This document shows positions 36,889 to 46,372 of a stretch of 64,000 bases of DNA, one piece after another. Each line of letters starts with the position of its first letter. Position 1 is the first letter of the stretch. The stretch covers positions 1-64,000 of the forward strand of contig JANQSN010000021.1 in assembly GCA_028284045.1 (NCBI GenBank). Direction: 5' to 3'. The translations under genes were made by a program, and so were the position numbers. Source of the stretch: Alphaproteobacteria bacterium. Lineage in GTDB: Bacteria; Pseudomonadota; Alphaproteobacteria; DSM-16000; Inquilinaceae. The notes beneath the pieces are model-generated. The model ran no database searches. It was not told where the DNA came from and saw only the letters and a list, made by a program, of their open reading frames with translations.

Positions 36889-37167
36889 ATGGCACGCTCG
36901 GTATGGAAGGGGCCGTTCATCGACGGCTACCTGTTGAAGAAGGCGGAGCAGGCGCGCGACAGCGGCCGCAACCAGGTGATCAAGACCTGGTCGCGCCGGT
37001 CGACGATCCTACCGCAATTCATCGGCCTGACGTTCGGCGTCTACAACGGCCACAAGTTCCTGCCGGTGCTGGTGACCGAGAACATGGTCGGCCACAAGTT
37101 CGGCGAGTTTGCGCCGACCCGGACCTATTACGGCCACGCCGCCGACAAGAAGGCGAAGAGGAGATAG
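36889..37167 (+). CDS. rpsS: 30S ribosomal protein S19
   Basis: 92 residues. [17 protein letters not shown] and [30 protein letters not shown] are typical. Located between rplB and rplV, as expected. Confidence 0.98.
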   Translation: MARSVWKGPFIDGYLLKKAEQARDSGRNQVIKTWSRRSTILPQFIGLTFGVYNGHKFLPVLVTENMVGHKFGEFAPTRTYYGHAADKKAKRR

Positions 37168-37173
37168 GCCGCC

Positions 37174-37554
37174 ATGGGCAAACCGTCCCGCGAACGGCGC
37201 CTGGAGGACACGGAGGCGCGCGCTTACGCCAAGATGCTGCGCACCAGCCCGCGCAAGCTGAACGAGGTTGCGGCGATGATCCGCAACAAGCCGGCCGACC
37301 GGGCTTTGGCGGATCTGCAGTTCTCCAACCGGCGGATCTCCGATGACGTACGCAAGGTGCTGCAGGCGGCGATCGCCAATGCGGAGAACAACCACGAGCT
37401 GGACGTCGACCGGCTCTATGTCGCGGAAGCCTATGTCGGCAAGAGCGTCGTGATGCGCCGGTTCCGGGCGCGCGCCCGCGGCCGGGTGGGCCGCATCGAG
37501 AAGCCATGGTCGAACCTGACCGTGATTGTCCGCGAGCGCGAGGGGACGGCCTGA
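37174..37554 (+). CDS. rplV: 50S ribosomal protein L22
   Basis: 126 residues. The core [34 protein letters not shown] and the tunnel hairpin region with [14 protein letters not shown] (macrolide-sensitive constriction) are intact. rpsC starts two bases after its stop codon. Confidence 0.98.
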   Translation: MGKPSRERRLEDTEARAYAKMLRTSPRKLNEVAAMIRNKPADRALADLQFSNRRISDDVRKVLQAAIANAENNHELDVDRLYVAEAYVGKSVVMRRFRARARGRVGRIEKPWSNLTVIVREREGTA

Positions 37555-37556
37555 CC

Positions 37557-38291
37557 ATGGGTCAGAAGATCAATCCGATCGGCCTTCGGGTCGGCATCAA
37601 CCGCACCTGGGACAGCCGGTGGTTCGCCAACCGCGACTACGCCAACCTGCTGCACGAGGACCTGCGCATCCGGCGCTTCCTGGAGAAGCGGCTCCACCAG
37701 GCCGGGATCAGCCGCATCGTCATCGAGCGGCCGGCCAAGCGGGCGCGCGTCACCATCCACACCGCGCGCCCCGGCGTGGTGATCGGCAAGAAGGGCGCGG
37801 ATATCGAGAAGCTGCGCCAGGACCTGGGCCGCATGACCGGCGGCGAGGTCAGCTTGAACATCGTGGAGATCCGCAAGCCGGAGATCGACGCGAAGCTGGT
37901 GGCGGAGAACATCGCCGGCCAGTTGGAGCGGCGAGTGGCTTTCCGCCGGGCGATGAAGCGGGCGGTGCAGAACGCCATGCGGCTGGGCGCGCAGGGTATC
38001 CGGATCAACTGCTCCGGCCGGCTGGGCGGGGCGGAGATCGCGCGAACGGAGTGGTATCGCGAAGGCCGGGTGCCGCTGCACACGCTGCGCGCGGATGTCG
38101 ATTTCGGCACCGCTACAGGCAAGACGACCTACGGCGCCTGCGGCGTGAAGGTCTGGGTCTTCCGCGGCGAGGTGCTGGCGCATGACCCGATGGCGCAGGA
38201 CAAGCGCCTGGCGGAACTGCAGTCCGGCGAACGCTCCGGCGGGCGCGGCGACCGCGATCGCGACCGTGACCGCGAACGGATGGCGCGCTGA
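37557..38291 (+). CDS. rpsC: 30S ribosomal protein S3
   Basis: 244 residues. [23 protein letters not shown] start, KH domain with [14 protein letters not shown], and the C-terminal [10 protein letters not shown]. The tail after about 215 is charged ([14 protein letters not shown]). The conserved start is 37557; a longer in-frame start at 37506 would overlap rplV. Confidence 0.98.
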   Translation: MGQKINPIGLRVGINRTWDSRWFANRDYANLLHEDLRIRRFLEKRLHQAGISRIVIERPAKRARVTIHTARPGVVIGKKGADIEKLRQDLGRMTGGEVSLNIVEIRKPEIDAKLVAENIAGQLERRVAFRRAMKRAVQNAMRLGAQGIRINCSGRLGGAEIARTEWYREGRVPLHTLRADVDFGTATGKTTYGACGVKVWVFRGEVLAHDPMAQDKRLAELQSGERSGGRGDRDRDRDRERMAR

Positions 38292-38346
38292 CCAGGGGGA
38301 TCGGGTGGCCCAGGCCGCCGGCGACGATTGATGGGTTGATGGATCG

Positions 38347-38769
38347 ATGCTGAGTCCGAAACGACCGAAGTTCCGCAAACAGCACAAGGGCCGCGTCAAG
38401 GGCGTTGCGACGTCCGGCACGCAGCTTAACTTCGGCGCCTATGGCCTGAAGGCGGTTGAGGCGGGGCGGATCACGGCGCGCCAGATCGAGGCGTCGCGCC
38501 GCGCCATCACCCGGCATATCCGCCGGCAGGGGCGGGTGTGGATCCGCGTCTTCCCGGACGTGCCGGTGACGTCGAAGCCGGCCGAGGTGCGCATGGGCAA
38601 GGGCAAGGGCTCGCCGGAATACTGGATGTGCCGGGTTCGCCCGGGCCGCATCATGTTCGAGCTGGACGGCGTGCCGGCGGAGCTGGCGCAGTCGGCGTTC
38701 CTCTTGGCCGCGGCCAAGCTGCCGATGCGCACCCGCTTCGTCACCCGCAACCCGGAAGGGGGAGCGTGA
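38347..38769 (+). CDS. rplP: 50S ribosomal protein L16
   Basis: 140 residues. [16 protein letters not shown] start, [28 protein letters not shown] and the [22 protein letters not shown] block. The 55-base gap before it has two further in-frame-looking ATGs in tandem (GATTGATGGGTTGATGG), but only this start gives the conserved N-terminus. Confidence 0.98.
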   Translation: MLSPKRPKFRKQHKGRVKGVATSGTQLNFGAYGLKAVEAGRITARQIEASRRAITRHIRRQGRVWIRVFPDVPVTSKPAEVRMGKGKGSPEYWMCRVRPGRIMFELDGVPAELAQSAFLLAAAKLPMRTRFVTRNPEGGA

Positions 38770-38774
38770 GGACC

Positions 38775-38984
38775 ATGGACGCTGAGGACGTTCGCGCGAA
38801 GACCGAGGACGAGTTGCAGGACACGTTGCTGCAACTGAAGAAGGAGCAGTTCAATCTGCGCTTTCAGAAGGCGTCGGGTCAGCTTGAGAACACGACGCGC
38901 GTGCGTCAGGTGCGGCGCGACATCGCGCGCATCAAAACGGTGATGACCGAGCGTCGGTCGGCTGCGGCCGGCACCGGCGCGTGA
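38775..38984 (+). CDS. rpmC: 50S ribosomal protein L29
   Basis: 69-residue helical hairpin protein at the tunnel exit: [51 protein letters not shown] in blocks. ATG at 38775, six bases after the rplP stop. Confidence 0.96.
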   Translation: MDAEDVRAKTEDELQDTLLQLKKEQFNLRFQKASGQLENTTRVRQVRRDIARIKTVMTERRSAAAGTGA

Positions 38985-39006
38985 CGGGCGAGAGGACGGT
39001 AAGGCA

Positions 39007-39342
39007 ATGCCGCGGCGAGTGATGACGGGCAAGGTCGTGTCCGACAAGATGGACAAGACGGTGACGGTGCTGGTGGAGCGCCGGCTGATGCATCCCGTCT
39101 ACAAGAAGTTCATCCGGCAGTCGAAGCGCTTCCTGGCGCATGACGAGGACAATCTGTGCCGGATCAACGATCGCGTCTCGATCATCGAGGCGCCGCCGCG
39201 CTCGCGCCGCAAGCGCTGGGAGGTGCTGGCCGACACGCTGCAGTCGGCAACCCGCGCGCGGGATGACGCGCCGGCGGCAGCATCCGACGCGGGCGCAGGC
39301 GCGACCCCCGACGCCGCCCCCGATGCGGCAACGAGCGCGTGA
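39007..39342 (+). CDS. rpsQ: 30S ribosomal protein S17 with Ala-rich tail
   Basis: 111 residues. The OB-fold core (GKVVSDKMDKTVTVLVERRLMHPVYKKFIRQSKRFLAHDE in blocks; EAPPRSRRKRWEVL) ends near residue 78; the other 30-odd residues are Ala/Asp/Pro-rich, not part of the usual 80-90-residue S17. Confidence 0.96.
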   Translation: MPRRVMTGKVVSDKMDKTVTVLVERRLMHPVYKKFIRQSKRFLAHDEDNLCRINDRVSIIEAPPRSRRKRWEVLADTLQSATRARDDAPAAASDAGAGATPDAAPDAATSA

Positions 39343-39368
39343 ACTGACGGGCACGCGGAGGACCGATC

Positions 39369-39737
39369 ATGATTCAGATGCAGACGAACCTGGACGTCGC
39401 CGACAATTCCGGTGCGCGCCGGGTGCAGTGCATCAAGGTGCTGGGCGGCGCCGGCCGGCGCTTCGCCGGCGTCGGCGATGTCATCGTCGTCTCGGTGAAG
39501 GAGGCGATCCCGCGCGGCCGCGTCAAGAAGGGCGACGTGCATCGTGCGGTGATCGTGCGCACCGCCAAGGAGATCCGCCGCACCGACGGCAGCGCGATCC
39601 GCTTCGACCGCAACGCGGCGGTGCTGATCAACCGCCAGGGCGAGCCGATCGGAACGCGCATCTTCGGCCCCGTGACGCGTGAGCTGCGCGCCAAGCGGTA
39701 CATGAAGATCATCTCGCTGGCGCCGGAGGTATTGTGA
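39369..39737 (+). CDS. rplN: 50S ribosomal protein L14
   Basis: 122 residues, standard. [27 protein letters not shown] and the C-terminal [19 protein letters not shown]. First gene of the spc segment. Stop overlaps the rplX start region. Confidence 0.98.
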   Translation: MIQMQTNLDVADNSGARRVQCIKVLGGAGRRFAGVGDVIVVSVKEAIPRGRVKKGDVHRAVIVRTAKEIRRTDGSAIRFDRNAAVLINRQGEPIGTRIFGPVTRELRAKRYMKIISLAPEVL

Positions 39738-40078
39738 TGACGGCAACGCGCAAGGAACGCGTGAAGCTGCGCGTGCGGCGGGGCGATCAGGTGATGGTGA
39801 CCACCGGACGCGACCGCGGCAAGCGCGGCGAAGTGTTGAAGGTGCTGCCGGCCGACGCGCGCGTCATCGTGCAGGGCGTCAACATGATCAAGCGCCATCA
39901 GCGCCAGACCGCGCGCGATCAAGGCGGGATCATCGAGCGCGAGGCGCCCATCCACGTGTCCAACGTGGCCCATATCGACCCTGCCAGCGACCGGCCGACC
40001 CGCGTCGGGTTCCGGACGCTGGAGGACGGACGCAAGGTGCGCTTCGCCAAGCGCTCCGGCGAGATCATCGATCGGTGA
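39734..40078 (+). CDS. rplX: 50S ribosomal protein L24
   Basis: 114 residues from GTG 39734, or 113 from ATG 39737, which overlaps the rplN stop by one base (TGATG) and is perhaps the better start. KOW motif in [30 protein letters not shown] and EAPIHVSNV are typical. Confidence 0.97.
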   Translation: MMTATRKERVKLRVRRGDQVMVTTGRDRGKRGEVLKVLPADARVIVQGVNMIKRHQRQTARDQGGIIEREAPIHVSNVAHIDPASDRPTRVGFRTLEDGRKVRFAKRSGEIIDR

Positions 40079-40632
40079 GCGATAGAACCATGGTGGCACG
40101 TCTGAGAGAGCGCTACGCGTCGGATATCCGGCCGGCCCTGATGGAGGGCTTCGGCTACAGCAATCTGATGCAGACGCCGCGGCTGGAGAAGGTCGTCTTG
40201 AACATGGGCGTCGGCAAGGGCGTCCAGGACAGCAAGAAGGTCGCCTCGGCGGTTCAGGACATGACCCTGATCGCCGGCCAGAAGCCGATCGTCACCCGGG
40301 CGAAGAAGTCGATCGCGGCGTTCAAGCTGCGCGAGGGCATGGCGATCGGCGTCAAGGCCACGCTGCGCGGCGACCGGATGTACGAGTTCCTCGACCGCCT
40401 GGTCACGGTGGCGCTGCCGCGCATCCGCGACTTCCGCGGGCTGAAGAACGCCAGCTTCGACGGGCGCGGCAACTACTCGCTGGGGATCCGCGAGCAGATC
40501 ATCTTCCCGGAGATCGCCTACGACCGCGTGGACGAGATCCGGGGTATGGACATCGTCATCTGCACCAGCGCGCGGACCGATGAGGAAGCCAAGGCCCTCC
40601 TGAAGGCCTTCGACTTCCCGTTCGCCGCCTGA
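40075..40632 (+). CDS. rplE: 50S ribosomal protein L5
   Basis: 185 residues from GTG 40075, which overlaps the rplX stop by four bases (GTGA); ATG 40090 is an alternative five residues in. [49 protein letters not shown] and the C-terminal [15 protein letters not shown] identify L5, the 5S-rRNA-binding protein. Confidence 0.98.
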   Translation: MSDRTMVARLRERYASDIRPALMEGFGYSNLMQTPRLEKVVLNMGVGKGVQDSKKVASAVQDMTLIAGQKPIVTRAKKSIAAFKLREGMAIGVKATLRGDRMYEFLDRLVTVALPRIRDFRGLKNASFDGRGNYSLGIREQIIFPEIAYDRVDEIRGMDIVICTSARTDEEAKALLKAFDFPFAA

Positions 40633-40654
40633 CGCGCCGGAGGATCGCAAACCC

Positions 40655-40960
40655 ATGGCTAAGAAGAGTGCGGTAGAGACCAACCGGCGGCGCGAGCGGC
40701 TGGTGAAGAAGTACAAGGCGACGCGCGAGCGGCTGAAGGCGATTGCCGAAGACCGCAGCCTGCCGGCGGAGGAGCGCTTCCTGGCGCGTTTGAAGTTGGC
40801 GGAGCTGCCGCGCAACGGGTCGAAGACCCGGGTGCGCAATCGCTGCGAGGTCAGCGGCCGGCCACGGGCGTTCTACCGCCGTTTCCGCATGAGCCGGATC
40901 GCGTTGCGCGAGCTGGGATCGACCGGGCAGGTGCCGGGTCTTGTCAAGTCGAGCTGGTAG
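40655..40960 (+). CDS. rpsN: 30S ribosomal protein S14 (zinc-free type)
   Basis: 101 residues, the longer C-minus form without the CxxC pairs. Ends in the conserved [34 protein letters not shown] in blocks. Located between rplE and rpsH, as standard. Confidence 0.97.
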   Translation: MAKKSAVETNRRRERLVKKYKATRERLKAIAEDRSLPAEERFLARLKLAELPRNGSKTRVRNRCEVSGRPRAFYRRFRMSRIALRELGSTGQVPGLVKSSW

Positions 40961-40975
40961 GGAGGGTTCTCGGCA

Positions 40976-41374
40976 ATGTCGCTGAGCGATCCGTTGGGCG
41001 ATCTCCTCACCCGTATCCGCAACGGGCAGAGGGCGGGCAAGTCGACCGTCGCCTCGCCGTCGTCGCGGCTGCGGGAGAACGTGCTGAGCGTGCTGCAGCG
41101 CGAAGGCTATATCCGCGGCTACAGCGCGACCGAAGAGCAGGCGGGGATCCGCTCGCTCCAGGTCGAGTTGAAGTATCACGAGGGCGCGCCGGTGATCCGG
41201 CGTATCGACCGCGTGTCGAAGCCGGGCCGGCGCGTCTATTCGAAGATCAAGGACCTGCCGCGGGTCTACAACGGGCTGGGCATCGCCATCCTGTCGACGC
41301 CGCGCGGGGTGATGTCGGACGCCGAGGCCCGCGCCGCCAATGTCGGCGGCGAGGTGCTGTGCCATGTCTTTTGA
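40976..41374 (+). CDS. rpsH: 30S ribosomal protein S8
   Basis: 132 residues. [19 protein letters not shown] start and the C-terminal [27 protein letters not shown]8 regulates the spc operon in E. coli by mRNA binding; whether it does so here is not visible. Confidence 0.98.
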   Translation: MSLSDPLGDLLTRIRNGQRAGKSTVASPSSRLRENVLSVLQREGYIRGYSATEEQAGIRSLQVELKYHEGAPVIRRIDRVSKPGRRVYSKIKDLPRVYNGLGIAILSTPRGVMSDAEARAANVGGEVLCHVF

Positions 41375-41418
41375 CCGGTACGGGCACGCGGGCCTGGGCA
41401 AGCGGGAACTCTGAAACG

Positions 41419-41952
41419 ATGTCGCGGATTGGCAAGCATCCGGTGGCGATCCCCGCCGGTGTCGATTTCAAGATGGACGGGCGGACGCTCAGCGCCAAGG
41501 GCAAGCTGGGCGAGCTGTCCATGGTGGCGTCGGAAGAGGTGTCGATCGAGGTCGCCGACGGCCGCGTTGCGGTCAGTCCGCGCGGCGAGAGCCGGCGTGC
41601 CCGCAACATGTGGGCGACCACGCGGACGCTGATCAGCAACCTGGTGACGGGCGTCTCGGCCGGCTTCTCCAAGCGCTTGGAGATCACCGGCGTGGGCTAC
41701 CGGGCGGCGGTGGACGGCAGGGCGCTGGTGCTGCAGCTCGGCTACAGCCACGAGATCCGCTACCCGATCCCCGACGGCATCACCATGAAATGCGAGCGGC
41801 CGACGCTGATCGAGATCAGCGGCGCCGACAAGCAGCGGGTCGGCCAGATCGCCGCGGAGATCCGCAGCTATCGGGGGCCGGAGCCGTTCAAGGGCAAGGG
41901 TATCCGCTACGAGAACGAGCGGATCATCCGCAAGGAAGGCAAGAAGAGGTAG
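41419..41952 (+). CDS. rplF: 50S ribosomal protein L6
   Basis: 177 residues. [17 protein letters not shown] start; [28 protein letters not shown] and the C-terminal [29 protein letters not shown]. The upstream ATG at 41359 in rpsH sequence was rejected. Confidence 0.98.
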   Translation: MSRIGKHPVAIPAGVDFKMDGRTLSAKGKLGELSMVASEEVSIEVADGRVAVSPRGESRRARNMWATTRTLISNLVTGVSAGFSKRLEITGVGYRAAVDGRALVLQLGYSHEIRYPIPDGITMKCERPTLIEISGADKQRVGQIAAEIRSYRGPEPFKGKGIRYENERIIRKEGKKR

Positions 41953-41963
41953 GGACCGGTTCC

Positions 41964-42326
41964 ATGCTCTCCGTAAAGGAATTGATGGCGCGCCGCCGGG
42001 TGCGGACCCGGTCGAAGCTGCGCCGCCAGCGCACCGACCGGCCGCGGCTGTCGGTGTTCCGCTCCAGCCCCCAGATCTCCGGCCAGGTCATCGACGATGC
42101 CCGCGGCCAGACGCTGGTCGCCGTCTCCAGCCTCGACAAGCAGATGCGGGCCGAGCTGAAGACCGGCGCGACCGTGGAGGCGGCGCGGGCGGTCGGCAAG
42201 CTGCTGGCCGAACGCGCTCGGGAGGCCGGCGTGGAGAAGGTCGTGTTCGACCGCGGCGGCTACCAGTTCCATGGCCGGGTGAAGGCGTTGGCCGATGGTG
42301 CGCGCGAAGGCGGACTGGATTTCTGA
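41964..42326 (+). CDS. rplR: 50S ribosomal protein L18
   Basis: 120 residues. [12 protein letters not shown] basic N-terminus, [27 protein letters not shown] and the end [26 protein letters not shown], typical of 5S-binding L18. Confidence 0.98.
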   Translation: MLSVKELMARRRVRTRSKLRRQRTDRPRLSVFRSSPQISGQVIDDARGQTLVAVSSLDKQMRAELKTGATVEAARAVGKLLAERAREAGVEKVVFDRGGYQFHGRVKALADGAREGGLDF

Positions 42327-42384
42327 CGGGCTCGGCGCCGGCATCGACCGGGCTTCGGGACACATTAGGGAAGGTCGTTGAGAC

Positions 42385-42948
42385 ATGGCGCGGAACCCAC
42401 GCGAGCGCGACGGGCGCGGCGATCGCGAAGACAGCGAACTGATCGAGAAGCTGGTCAGCATCAATCGCGTCGCGAAGGTGGTGAAGGGCGGCCGGCGGTT
42501 CGGCTTTGCCGCGCTGGTGGTGACCGGCGACGGCCGGGGTCGGGTCGGCTACGGCTCCGGCAAGGCGCGTGAGGTGCCCGAGGCGATCCGCAAGGCGACC
42601 GACCAGGCCAAGCGCACCATGGTGCGGGTGCCGCTGCGCGAGGGCCGGACCCTGCATCACGACATGCGCGGGCAGTTCGGCGCGGGCCGGGTGGTGCTGC
42701 GCGCCGCACCGGCGGGGACCGGGGTGATCGCGGGTGGCCCGATGCGCGCGATCTTCGAGGCGCTGGGCGTCAACGACGTCGTCGCCAAGTCGCTCGGCAC
42801 CTCCAACCCGCACAACATGATCAAGGCGTGCTTCGACGCCCTGACGCGCATCGAAGGGCCACGCTCGGTGGCGGCGCGGCGCGGGCGGCGGGTCGGCGAC
42901 ATCATCGGCCGGCGCGAGAGCGAGGCGGCGGCCGAGGCGCAGGAGTAA
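42385..42948 (+). CDS. rpsE: 30S ribosomal protein S5
   Basis: 187 residues. RNA-binding [30 protein letters not shown] and [29 protein letters not shown]. Standard length; ATG at 42385. Confidence 0.98.
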   Translation: MARNPRERDGRGDREDSELIEKLVSINRVAKVVKGGRRFGFAALVVTGDGRGRVGYGSGKAREVPEAIRKATDQAKRTMVRVPLREGRTLHHDMRGQFGAGRVVLRAAPAGTGVIAGGPMRAIFEALGVNDVVAKSLGTSNPHNMIKACFDALTRIEGPRSVAARRGRRVGDIIGRRESEAAAEAQE

Positions 42949-42951
42949 CCG

Positions 42952-43209
42952 GTGATGGCCGAAGCGAAGGAAGCAACGGCGCCGTCGATCGCCAAGGGCA
43001 CGGCGGCTAAGACGCCGGGCGCGCAGACACCGACGATCCGCGTGCGCCAGATCGGCAGCCCGATCGGCCGGCGGGGCGACCAGCGGGCGACGCTGATCGG
43101 GCTGGGGTTGAACAAGATGCACCGCACGCGCGTGCTGCCGGACACCCCGGCGGTGCGGGGCATGATCAACAAGGTGAAGCACTTGGTGCAGGTCGACGGC
43201 GACTGCTGA
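42952..43209 (+). CDS. rpmD: 50S ribosomal protein L30 with N-terminal extension
   Basis: 85 residues from GTG 42952 (84 from ATG 42955). The L30 core [52 protein letters not shown] starts near residue 28; most L30 proteins are about 60 residues, so roughly 25 Ala/Lys/Thr-rich residues are extra. Three bases after rpsE. Followed by palindromic repeats rather than directly by rplO. Confidence 0.95.
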   Translation: MMAEAKEATAPSIAKGTAAKTPGAQTPTIRVRQIGSPIGRRGDQRATLIGLGLNKMHRTRVLPDTPAVRGMINKVKHLVQVDGDC

Positions 43210-43223
43210 CGCCGGCCATCAGG

Positions 43224-43275
43224 TCTAGAGCGTTTTCGAGCCGGGTGGACTCACCCGGCGACTCGGAAAATGCGT
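43224..43275. repeat. palindromic repeat between rpmD and rplO, first unit
   Basis: TCTAGAGCGTTTTCGAG, CCGGGT-GGACTC-ACCCGG, then CTCGGAAAATGCG: the outer parts are imperfect inverted copies around a perfect six-base inner stem. The AGAGCGTTTTC...GAAAATGCG form resembles a dispersed intergenic repeat common in alphaproteobacterial genomes (from memory; needs a genome search). Confidence 0.6.
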
Positions 43276-43290
43276 GAGAACAAGATGATG

Positions 43291-43328
43291 GGGCATATTG
43301 GGCTGATCAGGGTCAGCCCAGTATGCCC
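43291..43328. repeat. 16-bp inverted repeat between rpmD and rplO
   Basis: Arms GGGCATATTGGGCTGA (43291-43306) and TCAGCCCAGTATGCCC (43313-43328) pair at 15 of 16 positions with one G-U possible, loop of six. It ends 27 bases before rplO. No U-run follows, so full termination is not expected in an operon that continues; partial attenuation or mRNA processing is possible. Confidence 0.75.
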
Positions 43329-43355
43329 TAGCAGGTCTTCGGGATTGGAATAGCC

Positions 43356-44015
43356 ATGCGGCTGAACGAATTGCGGGATAACGCCGGCGCCAACAAACGG
43401 CGCATGCGGGTCGGCCGCGGCCTCGGCTCGGGCAAGGGTAAGACCGGCGGCCGGGGCCAGAAGGGCCAGAAGAGCCGGACCGGCGTGGCGCTGAAGGGCT
43501 TCGAGGGTGGCCAGATGCCGCTCTACCGGCGGCTGCCCAAGCGCGGCTTCAACAACGCGAAGTTCGCCAAGGACTATGTCGAGGTCAATCTCGGCCGGGT
43601 CCAGGCGGCGATCGATGCCGGGCGGCTGGACGGCAGTGCGCCCATCGATGCCGCGGCGTTGCGTGCCGCGCGCGTGATCGACCGGCCGCGCGACGGCGTG
43701 CGCCTGCTGGCCAAGGGGTCCGTGCGTCAGGCGCTGACCTTCCAGGTGGCCGGCGCGTCCCGCCCGGCCATCGCGGCGGTGACCGAGGCCGGTGGCCGGG
43801 TTCTCCTGCCGGGCGGCGAGGCCGCGGCCCCGCCGGCGGCCGAAACGCCCTCCCCGAAGGCGGAGGAGGTGCCGCAGGCACCCGCGCCGCAGCCGCCGGC
43901 CGCCAAGGCCGAGGCGGCTAGCCCCGACGCGGCCGAAGCGGCGGACACCGGCACCAAGAGCGCGCCGGCCGCCGAGACCGAAGCGTCGTCTGACGAGGAT
44001 AAGCCGGCCTCGTAG
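43356..44015 (+). CDS. rplO: 50S ribosomal protein L15 with long C-terminal tail
   Basis: 219 residues. The core ([61 protein letters not shown]) ends near residue 153; the remaining about 65 residues are Ala/Pro/Glu-rich, similar in composition to the L3 tail. The usual length is 145-165. Normally followed by secY; here a PAS-domain gene intervenes. Confidence 0.95.
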   Translation: MRLNELRDNAGANKRRMRVGRGLGSGKGKTGGRGQKGQKSRTGVALKGFEGGQMPLYRRLPKRGFNNAKFAKDYVEVNLGRVQAAIDAGRLDGSAPIDAAALRAARVIDRPRDGVRLLAKGSVRQALTFQVAGASRPAIAAVTEAGGRVLLPGGEAAAPPAAETPSPKAEEVPQAPAPQPPAAKAEAASPDAAEAADTGTKSAPAAETEASSDEDKPAS

Positions 44016-44310
44016 CCGAGCCGGCGAGCCCTGAGTTCTCACCGAAGCGCGGCCGTCTCAGGCGATGGCCGCCAGGGCTTGAACCCTGCGCTCAACCATT
44101 GTCGGAGCGCAGTTGACGCGGGTTTGGGGGCAACGGGACCCGTTTGCTCTCCGAGCCGACCGCGCGCTCGTCCCATATTCAATCGATGAATCGCCAGATC
44201 GATCGCCAGGCGGCATAGTACTGGTGCCCGCAACAGGCTGTCTGGCGAACGGCCGGATCCCGGTCTACGGCGAGGCGACTCGGGGCAGCCCCGAGAGGGT
44301 GAGACCGACG

Positions 44311-44829
44311 ATGAACCGACTGCTTCGTCTGACGCCGACGCCGCCCCGCAAGGCCGGCGATCTCAGCTTCCTGGAGAGCTGCCCGGAGGAGATCGCATCG
44401 ATCTTCGGCTATTGGCGGTCGCGATGCGGACCGGGCGGCATGCCGCGGCGGCGAGACATCGATCCCCTCGACTTCCCAGGTCATCTGCCGGGCATCATGC
44501 TGGTGGATGTCAACCCGGCGGTGACAGGCTCCGTCGGGGCCTACCGCTACCGTCTGGTCGGTACCGCGATGGTGGAGATCCGGGGTCGCGATCCGACCGG
44601 TCTGCCGGTCGAAGAGGGGTTCTGCGGACCGGATTTGGAGGATGTGCTGGATTGCTACGACAGCGTGCGGCACAGCCGGACTGTCCTCTATGACGCGGCC
44701 ACCTATTGGTCAACGGCGGACCGCTGGGTCGACCACTGCACGATCTTCCTGCCGCTGTCGGAGGATCAGGAGTCGGTGAGCCAGATCATGGTCTACTCGC
44801 GGCGCGCGCCGACCGCACACGAGACCTGA
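44311..44829 (+). CDS. PAS-domain protein (PAS_5-like) inserted between rplO and secY
   Basis: 172 residues. The pattern FGYWRSRCGP...MPRRRDIDPLDFPGHLPGIMLVDV followed by AYRYRLVGTAMVEIRGRDPTGLPVEEGF matches a PAS family I associate with stand-alone alphaproteobacterial proteins (PAS_5): a sensory module with no attached kinase, cyclase or HTH in this protein. Start ATG 44311 has GAGAGGGTGAGA before it; the frame is open further up to 44113 but that part has no similarity I recognise. Preceded by 295 bases without a gene (44016-44310) and followed by 199 bases before secY, so it may have its own promoter. Ligand and partner unknown. Confidence 0.75.
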   Translation: MNRLLRLTPTPPRKAGDLSFLESCPEEIASIFGYWRSRCGPGGMPRRRDIDPLDFPGHLPGIMLVDVNPAVTGSVGAYRYRLVGTAMVEIRGRDPTGLPVEEGFCGPDLEDVLDCYDSVRHSRTVLYDAATYWSTADRWVDHCTIFLPLSEDQESVSQIMVYSRRAPTAHET

Positions 44830-44885
44830 GCGCGCACGGCGGCGCCCTCGCGGAATTGCGTCTGGCGGCGCGCCGGGGCAGTCGC

Positions 44886-44891
44886 TACAGT
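44886..44891 (+). promoter_or_regulatory. possible -10 element of a secY promoter
   Basis: TACAGT followed by CCGCGCCG, the same downstream sequence as after the TATAGT of the str promoter. No good -35 stands 16-18 bases upstream. Because the PAS gene separates rplO from secY, an internal promoter here would be useful, but the evidence is weak. Confidence 0.25.
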
Positions 44892-45028
44892 CCGCGCCGA
44901 AAGGGCGGCCGGCGGTCAGCCGGCTGTCAGGACAGCGCGTCCTCTCGATCGCGAAAGCGCGGCCCCCGGGGTTCCCGGCCGGCCCGCGCGTCCGCGACGG
45001 ACGCCTTCGGCCCGGGTGGAGGACTCCC

Positions 45029-46372
45029 ATGGCTTCGGCCGCCGAACAACTCGCCGCCAACATGAATTTCGGGGCCTTCGCCAAGGCCACCGAGCTTAAG
45101 CGTCGGATCTGGTTCACGCTGGGCGCGCTCATCGTCTACCGGCTGGGCACCTATATCCCGATTCCCGGCATCGACCCGCTGGTCCTGGAAGAGGTGATGC
45201 AGGCGCAGGGCGGCGGCCTGCTCGGCGTCTTGAACATGTTCTCCGGCGGCGCGCTCGGCCGGATGACCATCTTCGCCCTCAACATCATGCCGTACATCTC
45301 CGCGGCCATCATCATGCAGCTTCTGACGGCGGTGTCGCCGACGCTGGAGGCGCTGAAGAAGGAGGGCGAAAGCGGCCGCAAGAAGATCAATCAGTACACG
45401 CGGTACGGCACCGTGCTGCTGGCGACCGTACAGGCGTACGGGCTGGCCATCGGGCTGGAGGGACTGCAGGGATCCACGGGATCGGCGGTGTCCGACCCGG
45501 GCCTGTTCTTCCGCGCGACGACCGTCATCACCGTGGTCGGCGGGACCATCTTCCTGATGTGGCTGGGCGAGCAGATCACGTCGCGCGGCGTCGGCAACGG
45601 CATCTCCTTGATCATCTTCGCCGGCATCGTCGCGGAGCTGCCGCGCGCCCTGGTCGGCACGCTGGAATTGGGGCGCACCGGGGCGATCTCCACGCTGTTC
45701 ATCATCATCATGTTGGTGATGGCGATCGCCGTGGTGACCTTCATCGTCTTCATGGAACGCGCCCAACGGCGCTTGATCGTCCAGTACCCGAAACGGCAGG
45801 CCGGCAACCGGATGTTCGGCGGCGAGAGTTCGCATCTGCCGCTGAAGCTGAACACCGCCGGTGTGATCCCCGCGATCTTCGCCTCATCGCTGCTGCTGCT
45901 GCCGACGACGCTGATCGGCTTCTCCGGCGGCGACGGCCCGGACTGGGTCCAGTTCATCGCCGGTCAGCTCCAGCATGGGCAGATTCTGTTCATGGCGGTC
46001 TATGCGGCGCTGATCATCTTCTTCTGCTTCTTCTACACGGCAATCGTCTTCAACCCGGAGGAGACAGCGGACAACCTGCGCAAATACGGGGGCTTCCTGC
46101 CCGGCATCCGGCCGGGACGGAACACCGCGGACTATCTCGACTTCGTGCTGACGCGGCTGACGGCCGTCGGGGCGCTGTATCTGGCGGCCGTCTGTCTGAT
46201 GCCGGAGGTCTTGTTGGCTGAGTTCGCGCTGCCCTTCTACTTCGGCGGCACCAGCCTGCTGATCGTCGTCGTCGTCACCATGGACACGGTGGCGCAGATT
46301 CAGTCTCATCTGCTGGCGCATCAATACGAAGGCCTGATCAAGAAGGCGAAGCTGCGGGGGAGGCGTGGATGA
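45029..46372 (+). CDS. secY: preprotein translocase subunit SecY
   Basis: 447 residues, ten membrane segments, the protein-conducting channel of SecYEG. Landmarks are the plug/TM2 region (GALGRMTIFALNIMPYISAAIIMQLL), the cytoplasmic loop ERAQRRLIVQYPKRQ, and the C-terminal GTSLLIVVVVTMDTVAQIQSHLLAHQYEG. Translation is coupled to adk by a four-base overlap (ATGA). Confidence 0.98.
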   Translation: MASAAEQLAANMNFGAFAKATELKRRIWFTLGALIVYRLGTYIPIPGIDPLVLEEVMQAQGGGLLGVLNMFSGGALGRMTIFALNIMPYISAAIIMQLLTAVSPTLEALKKEGESGRKKINQYTRYGTVLLATVQAYGLAIGLEGLQGSTGSAVSDPGLFFRATTVITVVGGTIFLMWLGEQITSRGVGNGISLIIFAGIVAELPRALVGTLELGRTGAISTLFIIIMLVMAIAVVTFIVFMERAQRRLIVQYPKRQAGNRMFGGESSHLPLKLNTAGVIPAIFASSLLLLPTTLIGFSGGDGPDWVQFIAGQLQHGQILFMAVYAALIIFFCFFYTAIVFNPEETADNLRKYGGFLPGIRPGRNTADYLDFVLTRLTAVGALYLAAVCLMPEVLLAEFALPFYFGGTSLLIVVVVTMDTVAQIQSHLLAHQYEGLIKKAKLRGRRG

